Source: Roseovarius sp. SCSIO 43702
GTDB lineage: Bacteria; Pseudomonadota; Alphaproteobacteria; Rhodobacterales; Rhodobacteraceae
Length of the DNA stretch: 64,000 nucleotides
Direction of reading: 5' to 3'
Assembly (NCBI RefSeq): GCF_019599045.1
Contig: NZ_CP080623.1
Span: 766,501-830,500, forward strand
In this document: one piece after another, positions 17,047 through 25,246 of the stretch
How the letters are laid out: the number at the start of each line of letters is the position of its first letter
Numbering within the stretch: position 1 is the stretch's first letter
Position numbers and translations under genes: made by a program
Notes under the pieces: generated by a model
The model's input: the letters and a program-made list of their open reading frames with translations, nothing else
Told to the model about the DNA's origin: nothing
Databases searched by the model: none

Positions 17047-17435
17047 GTCGTCTCTCCGATCGCGCGCGCCCAGGCCTCGGCCTCGCCCGGCGCGAGATGC
17101 AGCCTGATCCGCCGCGCGCCGTAATCCGGCGTGGTGAGGATCAGCGTGTCGTTCTTGACCCGCGCGGTCACGTCGTCGAGCGCGCGCACCACCGTGTCGG
17201 CGCCCATGCACCAGACAAGGCCGCGCCCGTGCTCCGTTTCGACAAGCGCGGCGCGGCCCGTGGTCGAGCGCGTCACGCTCCGCGCGGGCCGCTCGGGAAA
17301 CTCGCGCTCCCACGCGGCGCGCACCGCGTCGTCATCGCCGAGGCGGCGGCTGTCGGTGAGGTTGAGCATGTGCAGGAGGAACGCGATCCCCGCGATCCCC
17401 AGCACGACCATCGGCACCAGTATCTCAAGCGGCAT
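17043..17435 (-). CDS. membrane-anchored hypothetical protein
   Basis: A 130-residue protein with one N-terminal membrane helix (EILVPMVVLGIAGIAFLLHML) and a soluble C-terminal domain of about 100 residues rich in charged residues. No known motif is recognised. The frame is open to 17486, but the ATG at 17435 begins immediately before the hydrophobic helix and is preferred. Its stop overlaps the start of the sterol-desaturase-type gene, so the two probably act together at the membrane. Confidence 0.65.
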   Translation of the reverse strand: MPLEILVPMVVLGIAGIAFLLHMLNLTDSRRLGDDDAVRAAWEREFPERPARSVTRSTTGRAALVETEHGRGLVWCMGADTVVRALDDVTARVKNDTLILTTPDYGARRIRLHLAPGEAEAWARAIGETT

Positions 17436-17499
17436 GGCGGCCCCCCTCGGACGGGAATTAGAGCGCGGCGCTCCGCCTCCTGTCAAAGCCTCCGTTGCG

Positions 17500-18972
17500 T
17501 CAGGCGTCCTCCGCCTGCCGCGCCATCTCGCGCGCGAGGATGGCGATACCGTCGCGGATGCGCTCGGACGGGATCGAGGAATAGGCCAGCCGGTAATGGT
17601 TCCGCGGCGGCGCCTCGCGGTGAAAGAAGGGCGCGCCCGGCTCGATCAGCACGCCCTGCCTGCGCAGCGCGAGGTCGAGCGCGCCCGTATCCACCCCGTC
17701 GGGCGCGCGCATCCAGATGGACGAGCCGCCGAACCGCCCCGTGCCCGCGATGCTGAGCCCGTGATGCTCCAGCGCCTCGACCATGGCAGAGCGGCGGCGC
17801 GCGAAGGTCTGCCCCAGCCGCCGGATGAGCGCGTCATAGTGGCCCAGCGACAGGAAATAGGCCGCCGTGCGCTGGATATGCCCCGGCGGATGCCGCAGGA
17901 CCGAGGTCCTGAGCGCCCGCGCCTCGCGGATGAACGCGCGCGAGCCCACGAGATAGCCGAGCCGCAGCCCCGGAAAGATCGACTTCGAGAAACTGCCCAC
18001 GTAGATCACCCGCCCTTCCCGGTCGAGCGACTTGAGCGCGGGCGACGGTGCGCCGAGATAGGCCATCTCGAACTCGTAATCGTCCTCGACGATGAGCGCG
18101 TCCATCGCGGCGGCCTTTGCCAGCAGCCTTTCGCGCCGGTCCATCGGCATGGTGGTGTTGGTGGGCGACTGGTGGCTTGGCGTGCTGAAGATCACGTCGG
18201 CCCGCTCGGGCAGCGCATCGGGCGGAAGGCCGTCCGCATCCACCGGCACCGCCGTCAGGTGACAGCGCGACTGCACCAGGATGTCGCGCAGCGCGTGAAA
18301 GCACGGATCCTCGATCACCGCCCTGCGGCGCGGCGTCAGCAGCACCTGCGCGGTCAGCCACAGCGCGTTCTGCGCCCCCATGGTCACGAGGACCTCCTCG
18401 GGCTCCGCCACGATCCCGCGCCGGGGCAGGGTATGGCGCAGGACGAACTCCACGAGCTTCGGATCGTCGCGGTCATATTGATCCGCGGTCAACGCCTGGA
18501 AATCCTGCCGCCCCATGGCCCTCAGCGCGCAATGCCGCCAATTCGCATGATCGAAAAGGCGCGGGTCGGTCTGGCCATAGATGAACGGGTAGGGATATGC
18601 GGCCCAGTCCTGCGGCTTCTCGGGGGTCGCGCCCCCGGTATAGCGCCGGCCAAGCGCGCGGGACCAGTCGATCGCGTCGCTGCGATCCCCGCGCGGCGCA
18701 AGGCCGGTGGGCTCGGGCGCGTTGTCGGACACGAAATAGCCCGAGCGGTCGCGCGAGACGAGGTAATCGTTTGCCAGAAGCTCGGTATAGGCAAGCGTCA
18801 CGGTGATCCGGCTGACGCCCAGATGCGCGGCCAGCTTGCGCGACGAGGGCAGCTTCTCGCCCTTGGCGAAGCGGCCCGACAGGATGCCCTCGGCGATCAT
18901 CTGCTGGATGCGCGCCTGGAGCGTGCCCTCGGTGTCGGGCGCGAGGAAGAAGGTCTCGACGGGGATCGCCAT
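17500..18972 (-). CDS. MocR/GntR-family PLP-dependent regulator, TauR-like
   Basis: A 490-residue fusion of an N-terminal GntR winged HTH (residues about 15-80, with GEKLPSSRKLAAHLGVSRITV) and an aminotransferase-like effector domain. The PLP lysine lies in VGSFSKSIFPGLRLGY. The opening (MAIPVETFFLAPD) and HTH resemble TauR, the taurine-responsive activator of sulfonate genes. Two CTGG boxes in its own upstream region match those before xsc, supporting a role in controlling the xsc operon 15 kb away. It is divergent from the cyclase-family gene. Other MocR regulators such as ectoine- or GABA-responsive types remain possible. Confidence 0.82.
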   Translation of the reverse strand: MAIPVETFFLAPDTEGTLQARIQQMIAEGILSGRFAKGEKLPSSRKLAAHLGVSRITVTLAYTELLANDYLVSRDRSGYFVSDNAPEPTGLAPRGDRSDAIDWSRALGRRYTGGATPEKPQDWAAYPYPFIYGQTDPRLFDHANWRHCALRAMGRQDFQALTADQYDRDDPKLVEFVLRHTLPRRGIVAEPEEVLVTMGAQNALWLTAQVLLTPRRRAVIEDPCFHALRDILVQSRCHLTAVPVDADGLPPDALPERADVIFSTPSHQSPTNTTMPMDRRERLLAKAAAMDALIVEDDYEFEMAYLGAPSPALKSLDREGRVIYVGSFSKSIFPGLRLGYLVGSRAFIREARALRTSVLRHPPGHIQRTAAYFLSLGHYDALIRRLGQTFARRRSAMVEALEHHGLSIAGTGRFGGSSIWMRAPDGVDTGALDLALRRQGVLIEPGAPFFHREAPPRNHYRLAYSSIPSERIRDGIAILAREMARQAEDA

Positions 18973-18986
18973 GGCCCAAGGTTAAA

Positions 18987-19018
18987 CTGGCCCTAGCGCG
19001 GGCGCAATCTGGCATGAT
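18987..19018. promoter_or_regulatory. paired CTGG boxes between the MocR gene and the cyclase gene
   Basis: CTGGCCCTAG (18987-18996) and CTGGCATGAT (19009-19018) are direct repeats 22 bp apart. They lie 15 to 46 bases before the MocR start codon and about 77 bases before the divergent cyclase start. The same pair, in the opposite order, precedes xsc (1969-2001). MocR-type regulators bind direct repeats, so autoregulation is likely. Confidence 0.6.
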
Positions 19019-19094
19019 GCGGATCGACCCGCCTGCGCGCGGGCGATCCATGCTATGCTCGGTGGACTGCACGGCGAAAAAAGGGAGAGAAGAC

Positions 19095-19910
19095 ATGTGC
19101 GATATCTGCGTGATGAACAAGGTGAAGGAGCGGATGCTTTCGCGGCGCGGCTTCTTCACGGCGGCGGCGGCCACGGGTGCGGCGGCGGCCATGACGACGG
19201 TGAGCGCGCCGCGCGCCATGGCGGCGGGGCATGGCGAGGTCACCGACATGACCCATACGCTCAGCGGTGAGTTTCCGACCTATTCCGGCGAGCCGGGCTT
19301 CGCGGCGGAAAAGAAATTCAGCTTCGATCCGGACGGGTACAACCTCATGGAACTCACGATCAGCGAACACACCGGCACCCATATCGACGCGCCGCTGCAT
19401 TTCTCGGCGGACGGCGCCTCGGTTGACGAGATCCCGGTCACGTCGCTGGTGGCGCCGCTCTGCGTGATCGACATCGCGGCCCGCGCCGAGGAGGACGCCG
19501 ACGCGCAGGTCACCCCCGAGGACATCAAGGCGTGGATCGATGCGAATGGCGAGATCCCCGAGAATGCCTGCATCGCCATGCATTCCGGCTGGGGCGGCAA
19601 GACCGGCAGCGACGCGTTCCGCGGCTTCGACGGGGAGGCGATGCATTTTCCGGGCTTCCACATCGACGCGGCCAACATGCTGATGGAAGAGACGGGCGCG
19701 CAATCAATCGCGGTCGACACGCTCTCGCTCGACCACGGGCCATCGGCGGATTTCGCGGTGCATTACGCCTGGCTTCCCACGGGGCGGTTCGGGATCGAAT
19801 GCCTCGCCAATCTCGACCGTGTGCCGGCCAGCGGGGCCACGATCGTGATCGGCGCACCCAAGCACGAGGGCGGCACCGGCGGACCCGCGCGTATCTTCGT
19901 CATGGCCTGA
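19095..19910 (+). CDS. Tat-exported cyclase-family (kynurenine formamidase-like) metal hydrolase
   Basis: A 271-residue protein with a twin-arginine signal (SRRGFFTAAAATGAAAAM, residues 16-33) and the cyclase-family metal motif SEHTGTHIDAPLHF near residue 94. The family hydrolyses amides or lactones such as N-formylkynurenine using a divalent metal; the substrate here is unknown. The ATG at 19095 follows GGGAGA and leaves a normal Tat signal. CDICVMNKVKERM before the signal contains two Cys, which is unusual. It is divergent from the TauR-like regulator and may be its target. Confidence 0.83.
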   Translation: MCDICVMNKVKERMLSRRGFFTAAAATGAAAAMTTVSAPRAMAAGHGEVTDMTHTLSGEFPTYSGEPGFAAEKKFSFDPDGYNLMELTISEHTGTHIDAPLHFSADGASVDEIPVTSLVAPLCVIDIAARAEEDADAQVTPEDIKAWIDANGEIPENACIAMHSGWGGKTGSDAFRGFDGEAMHFPGFHIDAANMLMEETGAQSIAVDTLSLDHGPSADFAVHYAWLPTGRFGIECLANLDRVPASGATIVIGAPKHEGGTGGPARIFVMA

Positions 19911-19966
19911 GCCGCGGGGCGGGGCGGGTCCGAAAACGGTTTCGCTCCGCCCATGCTGCGCCTATA

Positions 19967-19983
19967 CGTGAACCGGGTTCACG
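19967..19983 (+). promoter_or_regulatory. TetR operator upstream of the tetR gene
   Basis: CGTGAAC-CGG-GTTCACG is a perfect 17-base palindrome ending 14 bases before the TetR start codon. Its TGAAC-N3-GTTCA core recurs three times in front of the pspA-like gene, so it is probably the autoregulatory site of this TetR. Confidence 0.75.
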
Positions 19984-19997
19984 AAGGGGGGCGGAAC

Positions 19998-20606
19998 ATG
20001 GCGCGCAAGACCACCGACAGGACGGCCGAACGGCGCGAGGCATTGCGCGACACGCTCATCGACGTGGCCGAGGCGCGCATCGCCGCCGAGGGAATGGACG
20101 CCGTCAAGGCCCGCGCCCTCGCGCGCGAAGCGGGCTGCGCGGTGGGCGCGATCTACAACGTCTTCGACGACATCAGCGATGTGATCATCGCGGTCAACGG
20201 CCGCACCTTCCAGCGTCTCGGCCAGGCCGTCGCCGCAAGCCTCGAGAACACCGAGGGGAAGGGACCGACCGAGCGGCTCATCATCATGGCGAATGCCTAT
20301 CTCGACTTTGCCGCCGCCCACCCGAATCGCTGGCGCACGCTTTTCGACCTGCGCATGTCCACCGACATGGCGGTGCCGCAATGGTATCTTAACGAACTGG
20401 AACGATTGTTCGGCTTCATCGCCGGTCCCGTGCGCGAATGTTTTCCCGACCTCGACGCCGAGGAGGTGGAGCTCATGACGCGGGCCTTGTTTTCCTCGGT
20501 CCATGGCATCGTCCTTCTGGGCCTCGAGCGGCGGATCTCGGCGGTGCCGCCCGACCATTTGCGGCGGATGATCGGAATGCTCCTGACACAGGCCACCGCC
20601 AAGTAA
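19998..20606 (+). CDS. TetR-family transcriptional regulator
   Basis: A 202-residue repressor-type protein. The N-terminal TetR HTH spans about residues 14-60 (TLIDVAEARIAAEGMDAVKA, then REAGCAVGAIYNVFDDI), followed by an all-helical ligand domain. The ATG at 19998 is preceded by a purine-rich GGGGGGCGG ribosome site. It sits directly upstream of a pspA-like and a yiaA-like gene and is surrounded by four copies of one operator type, so it should repress itself and that pair. The inducer is unknown. Confidence 0.85.
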   Translation: MARKTTDRTAERREALRDTLIDVAEARIAAEGMDAVKARALAREAGCAVGAIYNVFDDISDVIIAVNGRTFQRLGQAVAASLENTEGKGPTERLIIMANAYLDFAAAHPNRWRTLFDLRMSTDMAVPQWYLNELERLFGFIAGPVRECFPDLDAEEVELMTRALFSSVHGIVLLGLERRISAVPPDHLRRMIGMLLTQATAK

Positions 20607-20646
20607 TTTGAACGCTGTTCAAAATAATTCTTGAACAGCGTTCAAA
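20607..20646 (+). promoter_or_regulatory. double TetR operator in a perfect 16-bp inverted repeat
   Basis: TTTGAACGCTGTTCAA (20607-20622) and TTGAACAGCGTTCAAA (20631-20646) are exact reverse complements separated by 8 bases. Each arm is itself a TGAAC-N3-GTTCA dyad. The repeat starts right after the tetR stop codon and overlaps the promoter of the pspA-like gene. Confidence 0.8.
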
Positions 20647-20658
20647 AGTCTCTATATC
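20631..20658 (+). promoter_or_regulatory. promoter of the pspA-like gene
   Basis: TTGAAC (20631-20636) and TATATC (20653-20658) are spaced by 16 bases. The -35 hexamer is embedded in a TetR operator arm, which would give tight repression. Confidence 0.55.
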
Positions 20659-20664
20659 TCGTTT

Positions 20665-20681
20665 CGTGAACATTGTTCATG
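20665..20681 (+). promoter_or_regulatory. third TetR operator before the pspA-like gene
   Basis: CGTGAACATTGTTCATG carries the same TGAAC-N3-GTTCA core and lies just downstream of the putative start point, ending 13 bases before the pspA-like ATG. Confidence 0.7.
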
Positions 20682-20694
20682 AAAGGGAGAACCC

Positions 20695-21369
20695 ATGTTG
20701 ACCACCCTCAGAACCCTGATGATCGGGGCGAACGCGCGGGCCGAGGACCGTGTCCGCGACGCCTTCGCGCTCGAACTCATCGACCAGAAGATCCGCGAAA
20801 CCGAAGGACAGCTTCGCGCGGCCAAGGGCACGCTCGCCTCGCTCATTCAGCGGCAGCGATCCGAAACCCGGATGCTCGAGGCGGTGCAGACCCGCATCGT
20901 CTCCATGACCGCCCGCGCGCAGGATGCGCTCGAGGCGGGGCGCGAGGAACTGGCCCAGCAGGCGGCCGAGGCCATCGCCACGATGGAGAACGAGGCCGTG
21001 CTGCGCCGCCAGACGCTCGACCGGCTCGAGGCACAGGCCACGCGGCTGCGCGCCTCGGTCGAGAAGGCGCATCGCCGCATCATCGACCTCAAGCAGGGCG
21101 CGATCACCGCCCGCGCGATCCGGCGCGAACAGCAGATGCAGACGCGCCTCAACTCGACCATAGGCAGCACGTCGAGCGCGGACGAGGCCGAGGAGCTGAT
21201 CCAGCGCGTGATCGGCAAGGACGACCCGTTCGAGCAGTCGGGCATCCTCCAGGAGATCGACGCCAGCCTCAACCATGACACGGTCGAGGCACGCATGGCC
21301 GAGGCCGGTTTCGGCCCCGCGCTCAAGGTCACGGCCGCCGAGGTCATGGACCGTCTCAGGAAGACATGA
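20695..21369 (+). CDS. PspA/IM30-family envelope stress protein
   Basis: A 224-residue protein that is almost entirely charged alpha-helix with long heptad stretches (residues about 20-160), typical of PspA/IM30/Vipp1 proteins. The N-terminal LTTLRTLMIGANARAEDRV replaces the usual amphipathic helix. These proteins oligomerise on stressed membranes and limit proton leak. The ATG at 20695 follows AAGGGAGA. It is paired with a YiaA/YiaB membrane protein and preceded by a TetR gene with operators on both sides, rather than by the PspF/sigma-54 system of enterobacteria. Confidence 0.78.
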   Translation: MLTTLRTLMIGANARAEDRVRDAFALELIDQKIRETEGQLRAAKGTLASLIQRQRSETRMLEAVQTRIVSMTARAQDALEAGREELAQQAAEAIATMENEAVLRRQTLDRLEAQATRLRASVEKAHRRIIDLKQGAITARAIRREQQMQTRLNSTIGSTSSADEAEELIQRVIGKDDPFEQSGILQEIDASLNHDTVEARMAEAGFGPALKVTAAEVMDRLRKT

Positions 21370-21416
21370 CCTGACCTTCCGACCCTTCATCACCATTCAA
21401 GAAAAGGACCGACCCC

Positions 21417-21707
21417 ATGTATCAGCACGAAAAACCCGACAACATGGTCATCATGATGTTCAACCTCGCCGGCGTCGCGGCGGCCTATATCCTGCTCGGC
21501 CTCTCGCTTTACAAATCCGTCGACGTGCCGCTCGCCACCAAGGGGTTCTGGGGCATCGGCGTGCTTCTTCTGACGCTGAGCCTCGTGAATTTCGTGAAGT
21601 ACCGCTTCGACAACCAGGCACGCATCGACCGGATCAACCGCCTCGAGGAAGCGCGCAACGAGAAGCTGCTCGAGGATTACGTGGGCGACGGGAAGGACGA
21701 CAAGTAG
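21417..21707 (+). CDS. YiaA/YiaB-family inner membrane protein
   Basis: A 96-residue protein with two membrane segments (MVIMMFNLAGVAAAYILLGLS and FWGIGVLLLTLSLVNFV) and a charged C-terminal tail, matching the YiaA/YiaB two-helix domain. Function in the family is poorly known. It follows the pspA-like gene by 47 bases on the same strand and probably shares its TetR-controlled promoter. Confidence 0.8.
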   Translation: MYQHEKPDNMVIMMFNLAGVAAAYILLGLSLYKSVDVPLATKGFWGIGVLLLTLSLVNFVKYRFDNQARIDRINRLEEARNEKLLEDYVGDGKDDK

Positions 21708-21794
21708 GCAAGCCCGATGCGGTGTGAAATGGGTGGCTCCCGGAAGGGGGCCGCGTTTCCCGTGGTCTCCGGTGGCGCGGCAAGTTTTCACGAT

Positions 21795-21823
21795 AAAAAA
21801 AGGGCGGCCCCGCCGGGCCGCCC
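21795..21823 (-). terminator. terminator between yiaA-like gene and creatinase
   Basis: A perfect 9-bp stem (GGGCGGCCC-CGCC-GGGCCGCCC, 21802-21823) is followed on the minus strand by seven T. It lies 25 bases past the creatinase stop and could partly serve the convergent plus-strand operon. Confidence 0.85.
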
Positions 21824-21847
21824 CCCTTCTTCCGAAGCTCTCGGGCC

Positions 21848-23056
21848 TCAGCCCACGACGTTGAACTCGGGACCGTAGGGATAGCCCGTGATGTCCTCGT
21901 TGCCGTCCTCGGTGATGATGAGAACGTCATGCTCGCGATAGCCGCCCGCACCCGGTTGACCCTCGGGGATGGTGAGCATCGGCTCCATAGAGATGACCAT
22001 GCCCGGCTCGAGCACCGTGTCGATATCCTCGCGCAGTTCGAGACCGGCTTCGCGGCCGTAGTAGTGCGAGAGAATGCCGAACGAGTGGCCGTAGCCGAAG
22101 GTGCGGTATTGCAGAAGCTGCCGCTCCTCGAGGAACTCGTTGATCTTGTGCGTCACCTCGGCGCAGGACACGCCGGGCTTCAGCAGCGACATGCCGTATT
22201 CATGCGCGGCGACGTTCGCTTCCCAGATCTTGCGCGAGGCGTTGTCGACCTCGCCCACGAACATCGTCCGCTCGAGCGCCACGTAGTAGGCCGACACCAT
22301 CGGGAACGTGTTGAGCGACAGGATATCGCCATGTTCGAGCTTGCGGGCGGTGACGGGGTTGTGCGCGCCATCGGTGTTGATGCCCGACTGGAACCAGACC
22401 CAGGTGTCGCGATACTCGGCATCGGGGAAGACCTTGGCGATCTCGAGCTCCATCGCGTCGCGGCCGGCGATGGCCACGTCGATCTCGCGCGTGCCTTCCT
22501 TGACGGCGTCCTTGATGGCATAGCCGCCCACATCCGCGATCTTGCAGCACTTGCGGATCAGCTCGATCTCGGCCGCCGACTTGTGCATGCGCTGGCGCAT
22601 CGTGTGGTTCGCGATATCGACCGTCTTCGAGGGCGACAGGAAGCTGTCGAGCTTGGCCTTCTGGACCAGCGTGATGTGATCGCCCTCGTAGCCGATCACC
22701 TTGCCCTCGCCCGAGACCGAGCGCACCGCGCGCCAGTAGTTGTCGCGCTGCCAGTCGGTATAGGTGATGTTGTCGCAGAAGCTGCGGCGCCAGGGCTGGC
22801 CCGCGTCGATGCCCGCGCTGATCGTGACGCATTCGTCCTTCGTCACGACAAGGCCGTAGGGACGGCCGAAAGCGCAGTAGAGGAAGCCCGAGTAATAGGC
22901 GATGTTGTGCATCGAGGTGAAGACGGCGGCATCCACGCCCTCCTTCTCCATGATCTCGCGCAGGCCCTTAACACGGGCCTCGTATTCGGCGACTTCAAAG
23001 GCCAGCGGAGCCTTCTCGCCGTTGTGGAAACGGTACATTTCTGGACGTTCAGTCAT
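21848..23056 (-). CDS. creatinase (creatine amidinohydrolase)
   Basis: A 402-residue pita-bread (M24-fold) hydrolase splitting creatine into sarcosine and urea. Segments nearly identical to remembered Pseudomonas creatinase are seen: QPWRRSFCDNITYTDWQRDN, DTWVWFQSGINTDGAHNPVT and GYGHSFGILSHYYGREAGLE. Length matches the 403-residue family. It lacks a full M24 metal set, as expected for creatinase. The start at 23056 has GGAGG at ideal distance; the frame continues upstream as shadow. Sarcosine oxidase genes 8 kb away can use the sarcosine. Ectoine hydrolase DoeA is a relative but fits less well. Confidence 0.9.
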   Translation of the reverse strand: MTERPEMYRFHNGEKAPLAFEVAEYEARVKGLREIMEKEGVDAAVFTSMHNIAYYSGFLYCAFGRPYGLVVTKDECVTISAGIDAGQPWRRSFCDNITYTDWQRDNYWRAVRSVSGEGKVIGYEGDHITLVQKAKLDSFLSPSKTVDIANHTMRQRMHKSAAEIELIRKCCKIADVGGYAIKDAVKEGTREIDVAIAGRDAMELEIAKVFPDAEYRDTWVWFQSGINTDGAHNPVTARKLEHGDILSLNTFPMVSAYYVALERTMFVGEVDNASRKIWEANVAAHEYGMSLLKPGVSCAEVTHKINEFLEERQLLQYRTFGYGHSFGILSHYYGREAGLELREDIDTVLEPGMVISMEPMLTIPEGQPGAGGYREHDVLIITEDGNEDITGYPYGPEFNVVG

Positions 23057-23189
23057 AGCGACCTCCGTAAAGAGATCCCGGCGTTCAGGACTGTTTGGGG
23101 TGAGCGGCTTTTCCCTGGGCGACGCCATCGCCCTTGCCTCCCGTGGCGCGGATATTGCGCATTTTTCGGATTCGGGCAAGATGTTTTGC

Positions 23190-24194
23190 ATGACATCACC
23201 AGCGGCCACACCGGCCCCGGGTCCCCGCAACGCGATCACCGACGTGCCGGGACTGCGGGTGGGGCAGGCGGGCGACACGCGCCTGCGCTCGGGGGTGAGC
23301 GTGGTCGTGGGCGACCGGCCCTTCGTCGCCGGGGTGCATGTGATGGGCGGCGCCCCCGGCACGCGCGAGACCGACCTGCTCGCCCCCGACAAGACGGTCG
23401 AGCAGGTCGACGCGCTCGTGCTCTCGGGCGGCTCGGCCTTCGGGCTCGACGCCGCCTCGGGGGTGGCGGACGGCTTGCGCGAGATGGGCCGCGGCTTTGC
23501 CGTGGGGCCGGCGCGTGTGCCTATCGTGCCGGGCGCGATCCTCTTCGACCTGCTGAACGGCGGCGACAAGGACTGGCACGACAACCCCTACAAGGCGCTC
23601 GGACGTGCCGCGCTCGATGCGGCGGGGCCCGACGTGGCGCTGGGCAGCGTCGGCGCGGGGCTGGGGGCGATGACGGCCAATCTCAAGGGCGGGCTCGGGT
23701 CGGCCTCGCTCGTCCTGCCTTCGGGGCACGTGGTGGGCGCGCTCGTCGCGGTGAACGCGGTCGGGCAAGCCACCATGGGCGACGGCCCCGCCTTCTGGGC
23801 CGCCCCCTGGGAGATCGGGGACGAGTTCGGCGGGCTGGGTCCGGGCACGCCCGACCCGTGGCCCGCGACCAAGCTCTCGCAGCACGCCAGCACCACCATC
23901 GGCATCGTCGCGACCGATGCCGCGCTCACCCAGGCGCAGGCGACGCGGCTGGCCACCGCCGCGCATGACGGGATGGCCCACGCATTGGTGCCGTCGCACA
24001 CGGCGATGGACGGTGACCTCATATTCGCGGCCGCCACGGGCGGGCGCGCGGTGTCGGGGCCGACAGAGCTCGTGGCGCTCGGTCATGCGGGTGCGATCTG
24101 CGTGGCGCGCGCCATCGCGCGGGGCATCTACCACGCCACACCCGCGCCCGGCGATCCGCTGCCCTGCTGGACCGAACGGTTCGGGCGCCGGTAA
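23190..24194 (+). CDS. P1-family (DmpA/BapA-type) self-cleaving peptidase
   Basis: A 334-residue Ntn-like peptidase of family S58. Family signatures are NAITDVPGLRVGQ at residue 14, LSGGSAFGLDAASGV near 80 and ASTTIGIVATDAALT near 233. Members cleave themselves before a Ser/Thr nucleophile; Thr235 or Thr236 is the likely residue. Substrates include D- or beta-aminopeptides; the true substrate is unknown. An ATG at 23181 is an alternative start adding three residues. It is divergent from creatinase with a 133-base gap. Confidence 0.85.
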   Translation: MTSPAATPAPGPRNAITDVPGLRVGQAGDTRLRSGVSVVVGDRPFVAGVHVMGGAPGTRETDLLAPDKTVEQVDALVLSGGSAFGLDAASGVADGLREMGRGFAVGPARVPIVPGAILFDLLNGGDKDWHDNPYKALGRAALDAAGPDVALGSVGAGLGAMTANLKGGLGSASLVLPSGHVVGALVAVNAVGQATMGDGPAFWAAPWEIGDEFGGLGPGTPDPWPATKLSQHASTTIGIVATDAALTQAQATRLATAAHDGMAHALVPSHTAMDGDLIFAAATGGRAVSGPTELVALGHAGAICVARAIARGIYHATPAPGDPLPCWTERFGRR

Positions 24195-24236
24195 CGCAAC
24201 GCGCGCGGCGTTAACGACCCCTCCGAAGGGCCATCC

Positions 24237-24280
24237 ACCGACGCGATACCGACATGATACCGACGTGGATACCGACGCGG
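24237..24280. repeat. dispersed 11-12 bp tandem repeat, copy 2
   Basis: ACCGACGCGAT, ACCGACATGAT, ACCGACGTGGAT and ACCGACGCGG follow head to tail between two convergent genes. It shares the preceding GCCATC and a following GTTAAC plus CGATTCGCGG with copy 1 at 15307. Confidence 0.85.
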
Positions 24281-24350
24281 GTTTTACCAGTTAACACAGG
24301 CGATTCGCGGCCCTCCGGGCGATCCGCGCACCGACGTGCCGCGCGCCCGC

Positions 24351-25145
24351 TCAGGACTGTGTCAACAGACGTTGCACCATCACGCTTTCAGGGTCCAGAA
24401 GCGGGTCGAGCACGTCGAAGTGATTCCGCCCCGCCGCCACCACATGCGCCGCCCCCCAGGCTTCGGCCAGCCACCGCGCCTGGTCGAGGAAACTGGGCCG
24501 CTCACCGCCACCGACCCAGACCGTCACGGGCATCGCGCCGGGCCGCAGGAGTGCGGGGCTCTCGGCCTCGGCCATCGCCTCGTCGAGGCGGAAGTCGTCG
24601 TTCATGCTGGTCCTGAGCAGCGGCCGCAGGTCCGACACCGGCGAGATCGGCATCACATGGGCCATCCGAGCCGCCACCTCATCGGGCAGAAGGCCGGGAC
24701 TGCACATCCGCGCGGCGAGGTGCCCGCCCGCCGAATGCCCGGCGATCACGATCGGCCCCGCCCAATGCGCGGCGGCGCGGGTGATCGCGGTGGCCACCTG
24801 CATCGTGATCTGCGCGATCGTCACGGCGGGGCAAAGATCATAGGAGGGGAGCATGACTGCGAACCCGTTCCGCCGCAGGCCTTCCGCGAAATGCGAGAAC
24901 ATGCCGCGATCGAACTTCACCCAGTAGCCGCCATGGATGAACACCGCGAGCCCGCGCGCCGTGCCGTCGGGAAGGAACACGTCGTAGGCCATCCGTTCGG
25001 ACGGCCCGTAGGCCACCCCGAGCGCCGCCTGTCCGTCAGCCTCGCGCCGGGTGCGATAGGCGGCGGCCTCGTCTTCCCAGCGGGCGAGGATCCCCTCGGC
25101 ATCGGGAATGTAGGGCATGTGCGAATAGGCATCGTCCCAGTCCAT
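24351..25145 (-). CDS. alpha/beta hydrolase (arylformamidase/esterase-like)
   Basis: A 264-residue serine hydrolase. The oxyanion-hole motif FIHGGYWVKF lies near residue 80 and the nucleophile elbow GHSAGGH near residue 134; the catalytic His is probably in GRNHFDVLDPL near the C terminus. The HGGYW form is common in kynurenine-formamidase-like and carboxylesterase proteins. The ATG at 25145 is chosen because the upstream 12 residues are basic leader-like sequence. Its substrate is unknown. Confidence 0.82.
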   Translation of the reverse strand: MDWDDAYSHMPYIPDAEGILARWEDEAAAYRTRREADGQAALGVAYGPSERMAYDVFLPDGTARGLAVFIHGGYWVKFDRGMFSHFAEGLRRNGFAVMLPSYDLCPAVTIAQITMQVATAITRAAAHWAGPIVIAGHSAGGHLAARMCSPGLLPDEVAARMAHVMPISPVSDLRPLLRTSMNDDFRLDEAMAEAESPALLRPGAMPVTVWVGGGERPSFLDQARWLAEAWGAAHVVAAGRNHFDVLDPLLDPESVMVQRLLTQS

Positions 25146-25246
25146 GCTCGGTCCCTTCCTCCCCCGTGCGGCTCTGGACAACCCTAGCGCAACCTGCTTT
25201 GCCTATGCGAGACCCGAATGACCGAGCCGCGCGAAAGGAGACCGCC

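Noticed and set aside
24237..24280. Tandem ACCGAC repeat considered as a CRISPR array
   Set aside because: Units of 11-12 bases are contiguous with no spacers and there are no cas genes; it is a short tandem repeat.
24195..24300. GTTAAC sequences considered as CtrA boxes
   Set aside because: The full TTAA-N7-TTAA spacing is not met and there is no adjacent CtrA-type target gene.
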